Assembly: GCF_004210215.2 (NCBI RefSeq)
Contig: NZ_CP067394.1
Location: forward strand, 2,790,001 to 2,854,000
Direction: 5' to 3'
DNA length: 64,000 nt
Source of the DNA: Cryobacterium sp. SO1
GTDB lineage: Bacteria; Actinomycetota; Actinomycetes; Actinomycetales; Microbacteriaceae
This document shows, one piece after another, positions 34,405 through 43,064 of the stretch; positions within the stretch are counted from its first letter, which is position 1, and each line of letters opens with the position of its first letter. The notes below the pieces were generated by a model, which had not been told where the DNA came from, did no database searches, and saw only the letters and a list, made by a program, of their open reading frames with translations. The position numbers and the translations under genes were made by a program.

Positions 34405-34462
34405 GCGGGGCAGGCGCCGCTATGCGGGTGGCACGCCACCCGCCTACCGGCGCCTGCCCCGC
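34405..34462. repeat. 58-bp palindrome, copy 8
   Basis: Arms meet at 34433/34434; the centre is GGTGGCA|CGCCACC, with one mismatch at the dyad. It lies between two plus-strand genes. Confidence 0.85.
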
Positions 34463-34530
34463 CTAGCGCGAGGTAATCCCCGGTGAAGCCGGGTATTGAT
34501 CCCCACTGACGATCTAGCTAGGCTCGGCGG

Positions 34531-35163
34531 ATGGCTGACTCCCCGATCCTCGCCCGCGTTCACTCCGGCACCACCCGCGCCTGGTTCACCGGTGGAGCCC
34601 TGCTGCTGGCATCGGTCGTGGTGGGTGCGTCGCTGCAACCCGGCTTCGTTCCCGGCTCCGGCATCCTGCGCACCGCCCTGTTGTCGGCGGCGCTGCTGGT
34701 GTTCGCCGTCGGCCTCCGCGGCGGCGCGGGCAGCGTCACCGCCAGGCGCCCACTCGGCACGATCGCCCTGGCCGGCCTGGCCGTGTGGCTGCTGCTGGGC
34801 GAGGTGTTGCAGGACACCCTGACGACCGCCCTGAGCGACGGCAGCGCCACGACCGGGCTGCTGGTCTTCGCCTACGCGGATGCTGCTGTGCAGTTCCTGC
34901 TGGCGATCATCGCCGTGGTGCAGATCGGTCGCGCCCGCGTGGTGCCGGCCCCGTGGAATTGGGTGCCGGCCTGGGCCGTCGGCGCGGTGACCGCCTCCTG
35001 GCTGCTCTCCCAGCTCTTCGCCGGCGGCACCAGCATCGACCCGATGCTCGTCACCGTGGTTCTGCTCAGCCTCGACGGCCTGCTCAGGATGGGCAGCGCC
35101 GCGCTCCTCGGTGTGCTGGCGTTGGTCCTGGCCGATCGGGCCGGCCGCCCTCCCCGCGACTGA
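34531..35163 (+). CDS. Six-helix membrane protein of unknown function
   Basis: 210-residue integral membrane protein with about six hydrophobic helices in three pairs (ALLLASVVVGASL, TALLSAALLVFAVGL, TIALAGLAVWLLLGEVL, FAYADAAVQFLLAIIAVVQI, WAVGAVTASWLLSQL, MLVTVVLLSLDGLL...). No family recognised and no operon partner. Confidence 0.7.
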   Translation: MADSPILARVHSGTTRAWFTGGALLLASVVVGASLQPGFVPGSGILRTALLSAALLVFAVGLRGGAGSVTARRPLGTIALAGLAVWLLLGEVLQDTLTTALSDGSATTGLLVFAYADAAVQFLLAIIAVVQIGRARVVPAPWNWVPAWAVGAVTASWLLSQLFAGGTSIDPMLVTVVLLSLDGLLRMGSAALLGVLALVLADRAGRPPRD

Positions 35164-35632
35164 GCCGCCCGAAACTAGGAACCCCGCCGTGCAGTGCGGC
35201 CGTGCTCAGCTCCGCACCCGGTAGGTGACGTGGTCACCAGGGGCTTCTCCACCGAGCTCACCAGCTCCAGCCCTGATGTCCACGCTCGCCGATCGGATTC
35301 TCCACGCTCAGGTTCGGGCCCGCCGCACAGCCGTCGGTGCAAACTGCGATGTCGCAGGTCACCGCCGTCATTTCACAGGCGCTCCCGAAGCGGGGTGCCC
35401 CGACGAGGGCCATCGTAGGGCCGGCCGCTTCATCGGGTACGGCCACCGCCACGAGTAGACGATACGGCCCCGGGCAGCAAGCGCCCACGGTGATCCGCCG
35501 GGTCGGCGCTCGGCGCGGTGCGCGGGTGCCGCGCCAGTGCGCCGGTGCCGCGCCAGTGCGCGGGTGGCGCGCCACCCGCGCACCGGCGTCTGGCCCGCGT
35601 AACGACCAGTGACTGTGCAACAACCGGCACGG
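35164..35632. other. Intergenic region, possible gene remnant plus palindrome copy 9
   Basis: Between convergent genes. On the minus strand, about 35260-35450 reads MTAVTCDIAVCTDGCAAGPN and continues to a stop. It has coding-like composition but no proper start region or family match, so it may be a decayed small gene. Palindrome copy 9 follows at 35541-35598. Confidence 0.4.
35541..35598. repeat. 58-bp palindrome, copy 9
   Basis: Arms meet at 35569/35570. The left arm has GCCGGTGCCGCGCCAG, itself repeated from 35522, and the core is GCGGGTGGCGCGCCACCCGC. Confidence 0.82.
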
Positions 35633-37798
35633 CTACCCACTCGCCCCCGCCGGCACCAGGTCGGCCGGCACCGGTTCGTGCCGCAGGTAGCCGCGCCGGA
35701 ACCAGCCGCTGCCCGCGGTGAGCGCCCGGAGCTCGATCGCGTACCGCAGCAGCTCGGCATCCGGAATCTCGGCGCTGATCTCGGTGCGCTCATCGGCCGC
35801 CGCGGTGGTGCCGGTCACGTGGCCGCGGCGGGTGGACAGGTCGGTCATCACCGGACCCACGTAGGCGTCGGGCACACTGATCGTCACCAGCGAGACCGGC
35901 TCCAGCAACTGGATGCGGCTGGCCGCGGCGGCCTCCCGCAACGCCAGTGCGCCCGCGGCCTGGAACGCGGCATCCGAGGAGTCGACGCTGTGCGTCTTGC
36001 CGCCCACCAGAGTTACCCGGATGTCCACGACCGGGAATCCCGCCCCGACGCCCCGCTCCATCTGGGCGCGCACACCCTTCTCCACCGAGGCGACGTAGTG
36101 GCCGGGGATGACGCCGCCGACGATCTTGTTCACGAACTCGAAGCCGCCCCCGCGTGGCAGCGGCTCCACCTCGATCTCGCAGATGCCGAACTGGCCGTGC
36201 CCACCGGACTGCTTGACGTACCGGCCCCGCGCCGCGGCCGGCCGGGCGAAGGTTTCCCGCAGCGGAGTGATCACCTCCACGGTCTCCAGCCTCACGCCCT
36301 GGGCGCGCAGCCGGTCCAGCACCACCTCGGCGTGCGCCTCCCCCATGCACCAGAGCACCAGCTGGTGGGTCTCGCTGTTGCGCTCCACCCGCAGCGTCGG
36401 GTCGACGGCCACGATCTTGCCGAGGTTCTTCGCCAGCGCGTCGTCGTCGCTGTGTGTCCCGCCCTGCACCGCCACCGGCATCAGCGGCTCCGGCATCTCC
36501 CACGCCGCCACCAGCAGCGGGTTCTCCTTGTCGGAGATGGTGTCGCCGGTCTCGGCGTCGGTGAGCCGGGTGAGCGCGCAGATGTCGCCAGCCACGCAGA
36601 ACGGCACCGGATGCAGCGTCGCACCGAGCGGGGACTGCAGGTGGGTGATCCGTTCGTCGCTGTCGTGATCCTGGTGGCCGCGCTCGGTGAGCCCGTGCCC
36701 GCCGAGGTGCACGATGGAGTCCTCCCGCAGCGTGCCGGAGAAAATGCGCACCAGGCAGACCCGGCCCAGGAACGAGTCGATGGTGGTGCGCACCACCTCG
36801 CCCACCAGCGGGCCGGCCGGGTCGCAGGCCAGCGGCCCCGCCGGGTTGCCGTCCAGATCGGTCACCGTGGGCAGCGCCCGCTGAACCGGGCTGGGGAACG
36901 CGCCGGTGAGCAGCTCGAGCAGCTCGGCCAGGCCCACCCCGGTCTCGGCGGAGGTCGCCAGCACCGGGTAGAAGCTGCCGCGGGCCACGGCGATCTCCAG
37001 GTCGGCGGTAAGGGTGTCCCTGGCGATGGTCTCGCCGCCGAGGTAGCGGTCCAACAGGGTCTCGTCCTCGCTCTCGGCGATGATGCCCTCGATCAGGGTG
37101 GCCCGCGCCGCGTCGGAGTCCACGAGTTCGGCCTCGGTCGCCGGTCGTTGCGCGGCGCCCGCGACGGCATCCGACACCGTGCCGGTCAGCAGGCCGAGCA
37201 ACCCGGTGACGGCCCCGCCGCTCGGCACGGGCACATACAGCGGCAGCACCCCCGCGCCGAAGCTCTCCCGGCAGGCCGCGAGCACGGCGTCGTACCTGGC
37301 CCGCGGATGGTCGACCCGGTTGATCACGACGGCCCGCGGCATCCCGATCCGCTCGCACTCCGCCCAGAGCGCGGTGGTGGAGGCGTCGACGCCGTCCACG
37401 GCCGAGACCACGAACAGCGCCGCATCCGCCGCCCGCAGCCCGGCGCGCATCTCGCCGATGAAGTCGGCGTAGCCCGGGGTGTCGAGCAGGTTCACCTTGA
37501 TCTCGCCCACGGTCAGCGGCAGCACCGCCAGCGTGACCGAGCGTTGCTGGTTGATCTCGGACGGGTCGGCGTCGCTCACCGTGCTGCCGGCCTCGATCGA
37601 GCCCAGCCGGGTGATGGCGCCGGTGGCCGCGAGCAGCGACTCGGCGAGCATGGTCTTGCCCGCACCGGAGCGGCCGACCAGGGCCACGTTGCGGATCCTC
37701 TCCGGCCGATCGATGGGGGCGTCCTGCGTCGACGCGGCCTTGCGTTGCTCTGCGGCGCCCCGGCCTTTCGACGCATCCTGTGTGCCTTTTCCCACCAT
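35633..37798 (-). CDS. Elongation factor G-like protein (EF-G2 type)
   Basis: 721-residue translational-type GTPase related to EF-G. The P-loop is GRSGAGKT (42-49) instead of the AHVDHGKT-like motif; G3 is LLDTPGYADF; G4 is NRVDHP where canonical factors have NKxD. Domains II-V follow, with EVVLDRLRAQGVRLE and GFPVVDIRVTLVGGKTHSVDSS. This variant is a separate actinobacterial paralogue and its function differs from the main EF-G, whose gene is not in the window. ATG at 37798 (GGGAG upstream) is preferred to a longer frame. Confidence 0.9.
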   Translation of the reverse strand: MVGKGTQDASKGRGAAEQRKAASTQDAPIDRPERIRNVALVGRSGAGKTMLAESLLAATGAITRLGSIEAGSTVSDADPSEINQQRSVTLAVLPLTVGEIKVNLLDTPGYADFIGEMRAGLRAADAALFVVSAVDGVDASTTALWAECERIGMPRAVVINRVDHPRARYDAVLAACRESFGAGVLPLYVPVPSGGAVTGLLGLLTGTVSDAVAGAAQRPATEAELVDSDAARATLIEGIIAESEDETLLDRYLGGETIARDTLTADLEIAVARGSFYPVLATSAETGVGLAELLELLTGAFPSPVQRALPTVTDLDGNPAGPLACDPAGPLVGEVVRTTIDSFLGRVCLVRIFSGTLREDSIVHLGGHGLTERGHQDHDSDERITHLQSPLGATLHPVPFCVAGDICALTRLTDAETGDTISDKENPLLVAAWEMPEPLMPVAVQGGTHSDDDALAKNLGKIVAVDPTLRVERNSETHQLVLWCMGEAHAEVVLDRLRAQGVRLETVEVITPLRETFARPAAARGRYVKQSGGHGQFGICEIEVEPLPRGGGFEFVNKIVGGVIPGHYVASVEKGVRAQMERGVGAGFPVVDIRVTLVGGKTHSVDSSDAAFQAAGALALREAAAASRIQLLEPVSLVTISVPDAYVGPVMTDLSTRRGHVTGTTAAADERTEISAEIPDAELLRYAIELRALTAGSGWFRRGYLRHEPVPADLVPAGASG

Positions 37799-37908
37799 GA
37801 GCAACTCCCGACCTCGTTGTGCCGACTCGCCTGCATCGGTGTAACCGATTGATACCCAGACCGGTCGGAACGGCAAGGGCCGCGTGCGGGGGCCATTACG
37901 CTCGAGCC

Positions 37909-38676
37909 ATGGGTTCCCGAACTGCGCGCGTACACGGCACTTTGACCTCCTGGGACGACGACCGCAGCTTCGGCTTCATCACCCCCACCGAAGGCACCCG
38001 CAAGACTTTCGTGCACATCACGGCCTTCCCGGCCCGGCCGGCCCGGCCGCGGCTCGGCGAGGACCTTACCTTCGAGGTGGAGCACGCGGCCGACGGCAAG
38101 GACAAGGCCACCCGGGTGCGGCCTGCCGGCCAGCGGATGCGCTCTGCCGGCCAGCGGGAGCGGCCGGCAGGCAAGCGGGAGCGGCCGGCAAGCAAGCGGG
38201 AGCGGCCGGCAGGCAAGCGGGAGCGGCCGGCAGGCCAGCGGGAGCGCTCCCCGGCGTCGCAGCTGCCGTCGCGGCGCCCGGCCTCGCGCAACCGGTCCGG
38301 CGCCGCTCGATATCTCCCGATCGTCCTCTTCGTGCTCGGCTACCTCGTGGTCAACATGCTCTGGCCGATCCCGTTGTGGGTCGCCAGTATCTACCTCGTG
38401 GCGAGCCTGGTCTGCTTCCTCGTTTATGCGGCCGACAAGTCCGCGGCCGGCGCGGGCCGCTGGCGCGTCTCGGAGACGACGCTGCTGCTCTGGGGTGTCG
38501 TGGGCGGCTGGCCGGGCGGCATTGTCGCCCAGCAGACCCTGCGGCACAAGACGCAGAAGGCCAGCTTCCGTCGGGCGTTCTGGGGCAGCGTGGTCGTGAA
38601 CCTCATCGTCTTCGCGGTGTTCGCCACCCCGGCGTTCGCCCTGTTCGTGGAGTGGACCAAGCACCCGCTCCTCTGA
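37909..38676 (+). CDS. Cold-shock domain / DUF1294 fusion membrane protein
   Basis: 255 residues. Residues 5-70 are a cold-shock domain (HGTLTSWDDDRSFGFITPTE ... KTFVHITAF). A basic linker (about 70-115) is made of RPAGKRE heptads. The C-terminal half is DUF1294, with three membrane helices (YLPIVLFVLGYLVVNMLWPI, VASIYLVASLVCFLVYAADKSAAGAGRWR..., WGSVVVNLIVFAVFATPAFALF) and the RWRVSETTLLLWGVVGGWPGG signature. CSD-DUF1294 fusions are known; function is not. It is divergent from the EF-G-like gene. Confidence 0.88.
   Translation: MGSRTARVHGTLTSWDDDRSFGFITPTEGTRKTFVHITAFPARPARPRLGEDLTFEVEHAADGKDKATRVRPAGQRMRSAGQRERPAGKRERPASKRERPAGKRERPAGQRERSPASQLPSRRPASRNRSGAARYLPIVLFVLGYLVVNMLWPIPLWVASIYLVASLVCFLVYAADKSAAGAGRWRVSETTLLLWGVVGGWPGGIVAQQTLRHKTQKASFRRAFWGSVVVNLIVFAVFATPAFALFVEWTKHPLL
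38119..38244. repeat. Six in-frame 21-bp repeats in the fusion gene linker
   Basis: CGGCCGGCAGGCAAGCGGGA plus G and variants repeat six times, encoding R-P-A-G-K/Q-R-E heptads. Unit length preserves the reading frame. Confidence 0.92.
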
Positions 38677-38710
38677 GCCAGCTGCCGCCCGGCGCGGTTT
38701 CTCGCGTAAT

Positions 38711-38768
38711 GCGGGCACGGCGCCGTTGCGCGGGTGGCGCGCCACCCGCATAGCGGCGCCTGACCCGC
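38711..38768. repeat. 58-bp palindrome, copy 10
   Basis: Arms meet at 38739/38740. First member of the array. Confidence 0.88.
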
Positions 38769-38897
38769 GTAGCCCATCGCACCCGGCGGCCGGAGCCCCG
38801 GGCGCGGGTGGCGGGTGTCGGGTGGCGGGTTGCGGGTTGCGGGTGTGGCGTGGTGTGCCACCTGCGCCCGCCGTCTTGCGGCGCCTTCACCCGGTAT

Positions 38898-38955
38898 GCG
38901 GGCAAGGCGCCGTTTCGCGGGTGGCGCGCCACCCGCATAGCGGCGCCTGCCCCGC
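38898..38955. repeat. 58-bp palindrome, copy 11
   Basis: Arms meet at 38926/38927. The left arm GCGGGCAAGGCGCCGTTTCG is identical to that of copy 12. Confidence 0.88.
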
Positions 38956-39084
38956 GTAGGACATCGCATCCGGCTGGCGGAGCCCCGGGCGCGGGTGTCG
39001 GGTGGCGGGTTGCGGGTTGCGGGTTGCGGGTGTGGCGTGGTGTGCCACCTGCGCCCGCCGTCTTGCGGCGCCTTCACCCGGTAT

Positions 39085-39142
39085 GCGGGCAAGGCGCCGT
39101 TTCGCGGGTGGCGCGCCACCCGCGTAGCGGCGCCTGCCCCGC
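39085..39142. repeat. 58-bp palindrome, copy 12
   Basis: Arms meet at 39113/39114, 187 bp after copy 11; the two differ only near the right-arm CATAG/CGTAG. Confidence 0.88.
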
Positions 39143-39244
39143 GTAGGACATCGCATCCGGCTGCCGCTGGGCCCGGGCGGCTGCCGCAGTGCTCGGGTGG
39201 CATGCCACCTCTGCCCGCCGCCCAGTGGCGCTTTCACGCGATAC

Positions 39245-39287
39245 GCGGGCAACGCGCCGCTGCGCGGGTGGCGTGCCACCCGCCTAG
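39245..39287. repeat. 58-bp palindrome, copy 13, interrupted by the IS (left 43 nt)
   Basis: The left arm (39245-39273) and the first 14 nt of the right arm, ending in CTAG (39284-39287). The missing 15 nt (CGGCGCCTGACCCGC) lie at 41135-41149 beyond the IS and its duplicated CTAG. Confidence 0.88.
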
Positions 39288-41130
39288 GAGGGCGCTGAAT
39301 ATTAGGGGTCCAGTTGCCTCGGCGAGTTCTTAGAGTGTTTTTTTGCTCCGCTGTGGGGCTTTGTGCGGTCGACTGAGCGATCGGCCACGATGGTGGGATC
39401 TCGCGTCGGGGCTGATCGATGGGGCCGTAGTGGGCGGCTCTGCCGCCTGGGACCGTGCGCCGAGGTGGTCCTCGTGCGTCGGGGTGTTATCCAAGGGCCC
39501 AAACCCCGTTCTGGCTGGTCAAACCGAGGTTGAGGAGCCGTTTGAGATTGATCGCGGCAGCACGGATCACCCACCCCGCATTGTTCTTGGCAACGCCGCG
39601 GTAGCGGACCCGCCGGGCCCCGCGCGTCATCCACGCCAGCGTCCGTTCAATCATTGGACGGTGCTGGCGATAAACGGCTTGAAAGTCCGGGTCCTGAGCG
39701 GTGACGCGGTGCTCCCGGCGAACCTGATCCAGCGGATGAATCTGCATCTTCTTGCCGGACTTCGCGGTGGTGCACTGCGCCATCAGCGGGCAGGCCTGGC
39801 ACGAACTACCAAAACTGGCCCGTCGTTTCGGGCTGAGCGACCGGACGTTCCCGGCCGGGCAGGTCACGGTCTGCAGGGTTTCATCCACGGTGAAGTCATC
39901 GATGGTGAATCCGCCCGGAACGGCTCGGCCCAGCGGCATCGGCTTGATGATCGGCCGGTGCCCAGCGGCATGAATCTCGGTCAGGAGCCCGCCGCTGCCA
40001 TAGGCCGAATCACCCAGCACGTCAATGTTTTGCTCACCGATGCTGACGTCGGCCGCGAGCAGCTCGCCGCCGCGAGCCGCGTCGCTGTTTTGCGAACCAG
40101 AGGCTTTCGTGAGCATTGCCGCCGTCACCAACCCGGTGTCGGGCTCCGCGTTGACGTGGGCTTTATAGCCGTCGATCTTTTTCTGGCGGCTCTTGTGCGC
40201 ATGGCGGGCATCAGGATCGACGGTGGAAATCACCCGGTCGGGAGCGACCCGGCGGGCGATCCGCCACCGCCCGTCGGTCCCGTCGGACCCGTCGGCGGGT
40301 TCCACGTCTTGGCCGGCGACCAAGGCAAGCAGCGCGACGGTTTCCTGCTGCTTCTTGTTGAGGATATGGACGTTGATGCTGCCCAGCAGAGCGAGAGCAT
40401 CGGTGACCAGGCGGGAGACGAGCTCGTCGCGGGCGTCGCGGTCGTCCCACGCAATGTCGGGCTTGCCCGGCTGGGAGTAATCATGGCCGGTCAAGCCGGC
40501 GACGCTCACGTCCGCGCCGGGGATCTCCCGGCCAACACGGCGGATCTGTCCGACCAGCTGCGTGACGGTGTCCTGCCGGGCAACCGCATCCTCCAAAATT
40601 GTTGAGTCCAACGCCCGGCGTTTGCGCCCCGACAATGCTCCGGACTGGGCAATGACCGCGGTCACGGCCTCAAAAATGCGGTGCGGCCGGTCACTGGCAG
40701 CCAAGCGTTTGCGCCAATAGACCAGCACGGTCGGGTGGAAAGAGGTTTCAGTCAGCGCGAACCCGCAGGCGGCTTTCCACCGCAGGTCATACGTCAACGC
40801 CTCGGCCGCTTCCCTGTCGGAAAGGTTGTGCAGTGTTTGCAACACCATCACCGACGCGATCACGTCCGCCGGTATTGACGGGCGGCCGTTCTGCGAGGAA
40901 AACAAGTCCGCAAACGCATCATCGGGAAACAGCTCCCGACGGTGCGCTGCGAGGAAAGCGAACACCGATCCAGGCGGAAGCAAGTGCCCCGCTACGGCAT
41001 CGACATCGTAAATCTCACGCTGACCATCATCACAACCCTGCATCACCCCAGTCTTAACGACCAAGAGCCGACCCGCCGCAGGCGCGCCTTAAATAAGCGA
41101 CACCCGCACCCAAAGTTGTTCAGCGGCCTC
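39288..41130 (-). mobile_element. IS1182-family insertion sequence, 1843 bp, CTAG target duplication
   Basis: The ends GAGGGCGCTGAATA (left) and GAGGCCGCTGAACA (reverse complement of the right end) are terminal inverted repeats with two mismatches in 14. CTAG flanks both sides (39284-39287 and 41131-41134). Removing the element and one CTAG restores a 58-bp palindrome almost identical to copy 14. It encodes one complete transposase on the minus strand and looks intact. Insertion into palindromic sites fits what is known for this family. Confidence 0.88.
39487..41064 (-). CDS. IS1182-family DDE transposase
   Basis: 525-residue transposase. The N-terminal DUF772-type domain has FADLFSSQNGRPSIPADVIA with LQTLHNLSDREAAEALTYDL. 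The catalytic core shows RRALDSTILEDAVARQDT (first Asp), DVLGDSAYGSGG (second Asp) and RHRP-like MIERTLAWMTRGARRVRYRG (Glu). A CxxC...CPL zinc-like cluster (SCQACPLMAQC) lies between. The frame is complete with no stops, so it is probably functional. ATG at 41064; the IS left end leaves 199 bp of 3' non-coding sequence. Confidence 0.95.
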   Translation of the reverse strand: MVVKTGVMQGCDDGQREIYDVDAVAGHLLPPGSVFAFLAAHRRELFPDDAFADLFSSQNGRPSIPADVIASVMVLQTLHNLSDREAAEALTYDLRWKAACGFALTETSFHPTVLVYWRKRLAASDRPHRIFEAVTAVIAQSGALSGRKRRALDSTILEDAVARQDTVTQLVGQIRRVGREIPGADVSVAGLTGHDYSQPGKPDIAWDDRDARDELVSRLVTDALALLGSINVHILNKKQQETVALLALVAGQDVEPADGSDGTDGRWRIARRVAPDRVISTVDPDARHAHKSRQKKIDGYKAHVNAEPDTGLVTAAMLTKASGSQNSDAARGGELLAADVSIGEQNIDVLGDSAYGSGGLLTEIHAAGHRPIIKPMPLGRAVPGGFTIDDFTVDETLQTVTCPAGNVRSLSPKRRASFGSSCQACPLMAQCTTAKSGKKMQIHPLDQVRREHRVTAQDPDFQAVYRQHRPMIERTLAWMTRGARRVRYRGVAKNNAGWVIRAAAINLKRLLNLGLTSQNGVWALG

Positions 41131-41251
41131 CTAGCGGCGCCTGACCCGCGCAGCACGTCGCATCCGGCTGCCGCTGGGCCCGGGCGGCTGCCGCAGTGCC
41201 CGGGTGGCATGCCACCTCTGCCCGCCGCCCAGTGGCGCTTTCACGCGATAC

Positions 41252-41309
41252 GCGGGCAACGCGCCGCTGCGCGGGTGGCGTGCCACCCGCCTATCGGCGC
41301 CTGACCCGC
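41252..41309. repeat. 58-bp palindrome, copy 14
   Basis: Arms meet at 41280/41281. It is the uninterrupted sister of copy 13, reading CCTATCGGCGCC where copy 13 had CCTAGCGGCGCC. Confidence 0.88.
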
Positions 41310-41398
41310 GCAGCACGCCGCATCCGCCGGACGGGCCACGCGGGCAACCCAGGCAACCCGGGCAACCCGGCCAACCCGGCCGGGGCCCACCTGCCGAA

Positions 41399-42904
41399 CT
41401 AGACGGCGACCTTCTCGGGCTCCGTGTAGTCCTGCCGGGCCTGCTCCACCGCGGCATCGAACTCGGTGTCGATCTCGGCGGACGGCTTGTAGGTGGCGAA
41501 GGACACCACCACGGCCACGAGCAGGCTGGCCGCAAAGCCGGGCACGATCTCGTACATGGTTGCGCTCAGCGGGGAGTTGCCCCAGATGAACACGACCACG
41601 GCACCGGTGACCATGCCGGCCAGGGCGCCCCAGGTGGAGAGCTTCTTCCAGTAGAGCGAGAGCAGCACGACGGGGCCGAACGCGGCGCCGAAGCCGGCCC
41701 AGGCGAAACCGACGAGCTCCAGGATGGTGGCGTCGCGGTTGAGTGCGATCAGCCCGGCCACGAGGGCCACCAGCAGCACGCCGAGACGGCCGAGCATGAC
41801 CATCTGCTTGGGGCTGGCATCCTTCTTGCCCACGATCTTGTAGAGGTCCTCCACCAGCGCCGACGAGCAGACGATCAGCTGCGACGAGATGGTGCTCATG
41901 ATGGCGGCGAGCACCGCGGCGAGCACCAGGCCGGCCACGAACGGGTGGAACAGGATCTGCGAGAGCAGCAGGAACACCGTCTCAGGGTTCCCCAGAGTGA
42001 CGTCGGGGTTCTGCTGGAAGTACGCGATGCCGATCAGCGCGGTGGCGACGGCGCCGAGCGCGGTGAGGATCATCCAGCCGATGCCGATGCGACGGCCGGC
42101 CTTGGCGTCCTTGGGGCTGCGCAGCGCCATGAAGCGCACCAGGATGTGCGGCTGGCCCACATAACCCAGGCCCCACGCGGCGGCGGAGATGACGCCGAGC
42201 ACGGAGCCGCCGGCGGTGAAGGAGAGCAGGTCGGGGTCGACCTCGCGGATGGAGTCGATGGTGGCGCCGAGGCCGCCGGTTTCGCCCAGGGCCACCACGG
42301 GCACCACGACCAGAGCGGCGAGCATGAGCAGGCCCTGGGCCACGTCGGTGAGGGTGGCGCCGAGGAAGCCGCCGAAGAGCGTGTAGAGCAGGGTGACGCC
42401 GGCGACGATGAGCATGCCGGCGAGGAAGGTGGAGCCGAACGAGTTCTCAAAGAACACCCCGCCGGCGACCATGCCGGAGGAGACGTAGAACGTGAAGAAC
42501 ACCAGGATGATCACGCCGGAGACCACGCGCAGCAGCCTCGAAGTGTCTTTGAGCCGGTTCTCGAAGAAGCTCGGGATGGTGATGGAGTTGTTCGACACGG
42601 CCGTGTACGAGCGCAGCCGGGGGGCCACGAACTTCCAGTTCAGCCAGGCGCCGATGGTGAGGCCGATGGCGATCCACGCCTCCACCAGGCCGGATACGTA
42701 GATGGCGCCGGGCAGGCCCAGCAGCAGCCAGCCCGACATGTCGGAGGCGCCGGCGCTGAGGGCCGCGGTGCCGGGCTTCAGGCCACGGCCGGCGAGCATG
42801 TAGTCGTCGAGGTCTTTGGTTTGACGGAAGGCGAAATAGCCGATGGCGAGCATCCCGACGAAGTACAAAACAATCGCTATGAGCTGAAAAGTCTGGTCTG
42901 ACAT
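41399..42904 (-). CDS. putP: Sodium/proline symporter
   Basis: 501-residue SSS-family Na+/solute symporter with about 13 helices. The PutP-specific features are YFAFRQTKDLDDYMLAGRGL, ALSAGASDMSGWLLLGLPGA (helix 2 sodium/proline site), WGLGYVGQPHILVRFMA, and MSTISSQLIVCSSALVEDLYK. It imports L-proline for nutrition or osmoprotection. AAAGGA at 5 nt precedes the ATG. No putA gene is adjacent. Confidence 0.92.
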   Translation of the reverse strand: MSDQTFQLIAIVLYFVGMLAIGYFAFRQTKDLDDYMLAGRGLKPGTAALSAGASDMSGWLLLGLPGAIYVSGLVEAWIAIGLTIGAWLNWKFVAPRLRSYTAVSNNSITIPSFFENRLKDTSRLLRVVSGVIILVFFTFYVSSGMVAGGVFFENSFGSTFLAGMLIVAGVTLLYTLFGGFLGATLTDVAQGLLMLAALVVVPVVALGETGGLGATIDSIREVDPDLLSFTAGGSVLGVISAAAWGLGYVGQPHILVRFMALRSPKDAKAGRRIGIGWMILTALGAVATALIGIAYFQQNPDVTLGNPETVFLLLSQILFHPFVAGLVLAAVLAAIMSTISSQLIVCSSALVEDLYKIVGKKDASPKQMVMLGRLGVLLVALVAGLIALNRDATILELVGFAWAGFGAAFGPVVLLSLYWKKLSTWGALAGMVTGAVVVFIWGNSPLSATMYEIVPGFAASLLVAVVVSFATYKPSAEIDTEFDAAVEQARQDYTEPEKVAV

Positions 42905-43064
42905 TGTGTCCTTTAGATCGTGTTTCCGGCCTGCGGGCAGGCGGATGCCGCGTAAACGGACAAGAGAAGTCGCCCAGTCTCACACACCTTGCGGGTTTCT
43001 GTGAAGTCTCACAGCGCGGATGCGCGCCGCCGGCACCCCGCCGATCCCAGTCATAGCCCCGGCC

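Larger units (their letters stand above)
38677..41330. repeat. Tandem array of composite palindromic units, split by an IS
   Basis: About four and a half units of roughly 160-185 bp. Each begins near a CATCGCATCCGGC-type junction (38781, 38964, 39150, 41157, 41325) and contains one canonical 58-bp palindrome and one diverged relative (GTGGTGTGCCACCTGCGCCC in the first two, GTGGCATGCCACCTCTGCCC in the last two). The last two units are almost identical over about 134 bp and flank the IS element at 39288-41130. No gene is encoded outside the IS. Confidence 0.8.

Noticed and set aside
35258..35623. Minus-strand frame reading MTAVTCDIAVCTDGCAAGPN
   Set aside because: No convincing start signal, the 5' part runs through palindrome copy 9, and no homologous family is recognised; kept only as a possible remnant in the intergenic note.
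35609..37852. 747-codon plus-strand open frame opposite the EF-G-like gene, and similar long frames at 5243-7141 (+), 9828-11786 (+), 32274-34439 (-) and 14216-15340 (-)
   Set aside because: They are antisense to well-recognised genes, have no family motifs and the His/Arg/Gly-rich composition typical of shadow frames in very GC-rich DNA.
39343..40605. 420-codon plus-strand frame inside the insertion sequence
   Set aside because: Antisense to the complete transposase; IS1182 elements carry a single transposase gene.
38677..41330. CRISPR array
   Set aside because: Repeats are 160-185 bp, palindromic and internally composite, without 30-40-bp unique spacers; no cas genes are present.
38677..41330. 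Integron attC array
   Set aside because: The palindromes are symmetric in a way attC sites are not, no cassette ORFs lie between them, and there is no integrase gene.
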